Origin: Manduca sexta
Lineage: Eukaryota; Arthropoda; Insecta; Lepidoptera; Sphingidae
Assembly (NCBI RefSeq): GCF_014839805.1
Contig: NC_051141.1
Span: 16,810,777 to 16,874,776 of the forward strand
DNA: 64,000 nt
Reading direction: 5' to 3'
The position numbers and the translations under genes were made by a program. The stretch's first letter is position 1, and every line of letters begins with the position of its first letter. Shown in pieces: positions 61,101-64,000 of the stretch. The notes under the pieces were generated by a model. The model ran no database searches. It was not told the origin of the DNA and saw nothing but the letters and a program-made list of their open reading frames with translations.

Positions 61101-62174
61101 ATGGAGAGATTCATGGCCTGGATTGACATATGGGCAACTTTTTACTGCGGTTATTTGAAAGCTCCCATAAGAAATAATAATAATATCAGCCCTGTATTAT
61201 ATACTTGCCCACTGCTGAGCACGGGCCTCCTCTACTACTGAGAGGGATTAGGCCTTTGTCCACCACGCTGGCCTAGTACAGATTGGTAGACTTCACACAC
61301 CTTCGAAATTCCTATAGAAAACTTCTCAGATGTGCAGGTTTCCTCACGATGTTTTCCTTCACCGTTAAAGCGAACGATAAATTCACAAAGAATACACACA
61401 TGATTTTAGAAAAGTCAGAGGTGTGTGCCCTTGGGATTTGAACCTGCGGACATTCGTCTTGGCAGTCCGTTCCACGACCAACTAGGCTATCGCCGCTTCT
61501 TAAAAAATAAAGCCCATAAGAAATAATGCAATTTATTAATTGGAATTCGTATAGGAGTATTGTATCGCATTGTTTTAAGGAGTTTTGTAATGGTTACCCA
61601 TTTGAAAAGTCCTGGTTATTTTTTTTTACTTTCCAGCCATAACACGCACCACTACAACTCCTGTAAGTTGTTGTAACCTCCTCCCTGAGACTCGCCGAGC
61701 AGTGAAGCTCGGCGAGTCTTAGGGAAAGATAATTCGTCATTATCTTGCAACGAAATTAAACAAATAGGGATAGAATAGAGAGTAGTTGGAAATATTAATT
61801 ATCCACTTCCCTCCATAGCAAAGTCGGAGACAAAATAGTGAACTAAGGTGGCATTTTAACCTCAAGTATAGGGACGTTTACAACTAGATAAGCCACTTGT
61901 AAAGCACTACGCATAAAATTTAATTATTAATTTTGTGATAGGTCACATTATTAGATTTGATTACAATAATACGCATGGAAAAAACGCGAAAGGACGGAAT
62001 AACGGTTTGTCACACAAGCGGAGCCAGAAAGGAGAAAAATTATTGTCAAAAATTATCCTCACCTAAATATACCGGCGTAGGAGGTGTCCATGCGCTGGTC
62101 AGCGGGCACCACTCTGTAGAATAGGCCTTTGCACAGGTACAGGACCCCGAGACAAGACACGAACCATTTGTCGC
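52179..62174 (-). CDS. CalpC: Calpain-C, catalytically dead calpain (5' partial)
   Basis: Minus-strand exons in order are 62063-62174, 60346-60486, 56646-56814, 56360-56428, 56014-56111, 55335-55567, 54042-54261, 53370-53709, 52902-53166, 52493-52551 and 52179-52205. All phases match and give 577 codons plus stop. The first coding exon (about 80 residues by comparison with the fly protein) lies beyond 64000 or was missed. Domains: protease core PC1/PC2, C2-like domain ([33 protein letters not shown]) and a penta-EF-hand tail. The active-site Cys is Lys (GDKWFVSC instead of GDCW), the His position is Met (MNYRIT instead of HAYSVT) and the Asn is Arg (LLRLRRPP instead of IRxRNPWG). This pattern matches insect Calpain-C, a non-proteolytic paralogue whose role is unclear. 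EF-hand loops lack most calcium ligands. Reading frame and splice sites are intact. Confidence 0.93.
55885..55928. repeat. 44-bp near-perfect palindrome in a Calpain-C intron
   Basis: ACCTAAACGTGTTCTATGGA and its inverse meet at a two-base centre (55906-55907). It has no flanking element that I recognise and lies in the intron between exons 5 and 6. Confidence 0.85.
57505..57617. repeat. Two consecutive palindromes in a Calpain-C intron
   Basis: 57505-57542 is TATTAAAGGGAAAGTAT with loop atag and its inverse. 57547-57617 is ATTGATTTAACTGATTTTCC paired with GGTGGAAAATCAGTTAAAAAATCAAT, enclosing TGTGAAAG/CTTTCAC. A third palindrome, TATCAACATAAATTAAC..GTTAATTTATGTTGATA, follows at 57891-57942. 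Confidence 0.8.
59110..59260. repeat. Dispersed repeat of the 'actcgccgagc' family, copy 2
   Basis: cttacacctaccactacaattcc and gagcggtgaagttcggcgagtctta match the copy at 61625-61790. A 22-bp palindrome, ACGGTCAGTtttgACTGACCGT, lies further right at 59530-59551. Confidence 0.5.
60143..60329 (+). mobile_element. tRNA-derived SINE abutting a Calpain-C splice donor
   Basis: It begins with a tRNA-like head (gtctcgttgccgtagttg, box-B ggGTTCGATCCC) and a body shared with the SINE at 2700-2945. It is bounded by a perfect 13-bp target duplication, TATTTTTGAAACT, at 60130-60142 and 60330-60342. The right copy overlaps the donor of Calpain-C exon 60346-60486, so insertion occurred three bases inside the intron on the opposite strand. 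Confidence 0.85.
61179..61512 (-). mobile_element. tRNA-derived SINE with 15-bp target duplication
   Basis: The reverse complement begins agcggcgatagcctagttgg (box A) and has box B GGTTCAAATCCC. A body common to many Lepidoptera follows (cgtgctcagcagtgggcaag on this strand) with an AAT-rich tail at the left. Perfect direct repeats CCCATAAGAAATAAT flank it at 61164-61178 and 61513-61527. It sits in the Calpain-C intron between 60487 and 62062. Confidence 0.9.
61625..61795. repeat. Dispersed repeat of the 'actcgccgagc' family, copy 3
   Basis: The most complete copy: cagccataacacgcaccactacaactcctg, then the palindrome ACTCGCCGAGCagtgaaGCTCGGCGAGT, then gataattcgtcattatcttgcaacg, which is inverse to the start of copy 1 (cgttgcgggataatgacaaac). 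The family may therefore be a MITE with long inverted parts. Confidence 0.55.
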
Positions 62175-64000
62175 CTGCAACATTACAATACAGGTATAGT
62201 GTTCTTCCAGATTGTTCCAGGAATATAAACAAATATCCAAATAATGATTATAACGAGCATATTAGTTTTACCTATAAAATCAATCACCATTAATATATTA
62301 TGCGTAGTAATGCGACTTAAAAGTTCATAGAATCGAAGAGTAAACGTGCCTACCGATCACAAATAAACCACAAACAATATATTCATTTCAAACCAGAACA
62401 ATATAATGACGAAGGTAGACTGGTAAATAACGTGGCAGTAAGAATTAATAGATCTAAAAAGAATTTGAAAAAGGAGTAGATAATTATTAATTATTTAGGT
62501 TTTCGGTACTGGCAGGTGAAATACATACTGATAAATAAAAGGCAAATTGCACATAAACAGGAAAAACACATGCGCATTGGGTATGTAGACTTACAATTAA
62601 TCGTGATCAAAATGTAGAAAACGTATCTCTGAGTAGTCGCATTATTTCATTGCATTGTACGTAAGTAAATTGTGAATAAAATATTATGAAACAATAATTG
62701 TTGTTAATAAGAATCATAATCTCTTTGTTGAAATGAGTAAAATTACGTAATGATTACGACGAATTAAAATTTGAATTTCGAAGTCTTAAGATTGTGTTTA
62801 CAATAAGCACATTCACACAATATAAGAAATAAAATGATTTCGCACACAGCGCTCATAAGGTAATAAAGTGTAATACAGATAAAAAGTAAAAATGAAATTT
62901 TGTTTAAAAATGTAAAAGTACACAAAAATCACAATCGCAGACGCGTATATCAAAAAGTTCAGTAGGTTTGAACGGGAAGTCGGAAGGAAGCAGAAGGGAA
63001 GGCATTGGAAGTGAATATTAGGAATTGTGTGGCAATTCAAATTACTGAAAACAATATTACAATCCGAGTTGGTGCTCACCTAGTTATATTTCCTCTAGCT
63101 GACTATTTAAAACAGTCGTACTTAACCTTTTTTAACCGACTTAAAAAAAAGAGGAGGTTATCAATTCGACGTGATTTTTTTTTATTCTTGCCATAATGAG
63201 GTCTCAGTTATAGAGCTTCGCAACCCACAAACTGAAATCATTGACCTAGTTAGGTGTTAAAAATGATATTAAACTTTTTTTCTTTATTTTAATATTTTTT
63301 TTGCAATAAACTGAATAATTATATCCTATTAGAGTTCAAATACTTCTAGCGATCTTAGCAAAAGTTTTTAAGTTTAAACTTAGATGGCAAATTAAAAAAA
63401 AAAAAAAAACAAATGTATGCTCAATTTTGCAAAAGCTCGCCGCAGGTTAATTATAGCTGATCTACACCATCGGCCGGATGCTTTAATACTCTCACAAGAT
63501 GTATTAGATAAACGAAGGCCGCTATATGTTGTGCACATTAGCGTACGCGGGTAATGCTAGCAGTGAGCCGGCAGTTGGCACCGACTGCTAAGTAGTTAAC
63601 CCACATAGGCGATGATTATTCGAGGCACACGTCGCTCGCATGTAGATCGTGGGAACGGGCTCCGAACAGACGCGCTGCACTTACCTATCATTATATAACT
63701 ACGTAAAAGCAATACCAATCTAGACTATAATAATATTTGTGTATTTTTGAGCGTCTGCGTTTTGAGAGCCTTTTAATAAACAAGGACTAAAACCGTGTAG
63801 TTTGTTGGTACCGTCTATGAATCCCCCTTTTATAAATTGGTGTTGTAACTGAGAGCCAAAGAGCCTCTTATTATATTTGATTACCTTAACTGCTAATTAA
63901 AAATGTTTCTTTAGTACATTACAACCCCAAGGCATTTAGGGTGATAAGACAGGGGGGGCGGGAGTATGTGGAACAAGAAAGAATTATAATTATACTATAC
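62175..64000. other. Calpain-C upstream intron or 5' flank
   Basis: The first visible exon begins in phase, so an upstream coding exon must exist; I could not find it in 62175-64000. A common lepidopteran repeat tail (aaccgacttaaaaaaaagag, gaggttatcaattcgacgtg) lies at 63130-63175. A GC-richer block at 63540-63690 ends with cacttac, which on the minus strand is a GTAAGTG donor and may be a noncoding first exon. Confidence 0.4.

Noticed and set aside
61440..61505. Possible minus-strand tRNA gene
   Set aside because: Same reasoning: box A and box B belong to a SINE flanked by a 15-bp duplication.

Overview
This window reads as nuclear DNA of a lepidopteran (moth or butterfly). It is AT-rich with GC-richer islands, its genes are split by GT-AG introns, and it carries dispersed repeats typical of Lepidoptera: the 'ctagcttttgcccgcgg' family, tRNA-derived SINEs, 'aaccgactt..aaaaaagaggaggtt' fragments, Tc1/mariner and hAT relics, and palindromic MITEs. 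The species cannot be fixed from the sequence alone.

Three protein genes can be modelled to the base from splice sites and phase. (1) PRP4 kinase (PRPF4B/Prp4k, + strand, coding 15182-27097, nine coding exons, 942 codons before the stop): an RS/RD-rich N-terminus followed by an intact CMGC kinase domain. (2) SDHAF3/ACN9 (+, 44392-45460, two exons, 124 aa): a LYR-type assembly factor for succinate dehydrogenase. (3) Calpain-C (-, 62174 down to 52179, eleven exons in view, N-terminal exon beyond the right edge): a pseudoprotease in which all three catalytic residues are replaced. A fourth protein-coding candidate is a lone, intact, retrotransposon-gag-like ORF (-, 46365-47066) with no pol and no visible LTRs. 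A GC-rich open frame of unknown meaning lies just upstream of it, and a small two-exon reading frame with one internal stop lies at 40337-40660.

The most unusual structure is a family of ten RNA-like hairpins, all in the + orientation, in two clusters on either side of PRP4: 1.1-8.4 kb (five) and 35.2-40.3 kb (five). Each has a lower AATTGAC/GTCAATT-type arm and an upper arm of the AGGGAGTC/GACTCCCT type around a 10-15 nt loop. Bases in the upper stem differ between copies, mostly in ways that preserve pairing. They sit in exon-like, GAAGAA-rich settings. Two similar first-exon-like segments (32.9 and 38.1 kb) precede the right-hand hairpins, and two duplicated segments (5.3-6.1 and 8.1-8.9 kb) share a hairpin with conserved flanking splice sites. 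My reading is a tandemly duplicated noncoding RNA locus of undescribed function; a palindromic repeat family or a microRNA-like cluster are the alternatives.

Layout: 1-9 kb hairpin cluster 1 plus repeats; 9.4-10.1 kb hAT relic with a perfect 8-bp target duplication; 11-15 kb candidate promoter/5' UTR region and a 363-bp foldback element; 15.2-27.1 kb PRP4 with a Tc1-like insertion in intron 3 and a LINE fragment abutting the last exon; 28-31.2 kb repeats including a dead mariner and a foldback MITE; 32.9-40.9 kb hairpin cluster 2; 41-44 kb repeats; 44.4-45.5 kb SDHAF3; 46.4-47.3 kb gag-like gene; 47.9-52.2 kb repeat-poor DNA, possibly a long Calpain-C 3' UTR; 52.2-62.2 kb Calpain-C with SINEs and palindromes in its introns; 62.2-64 kb its upstream intron or flank. 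Apart from the hairpin loci, the genes have unrelated roles (splicing, mitochondrial complex II assembly, cytoplasmic pseudo-calpain) and show no common pathway.
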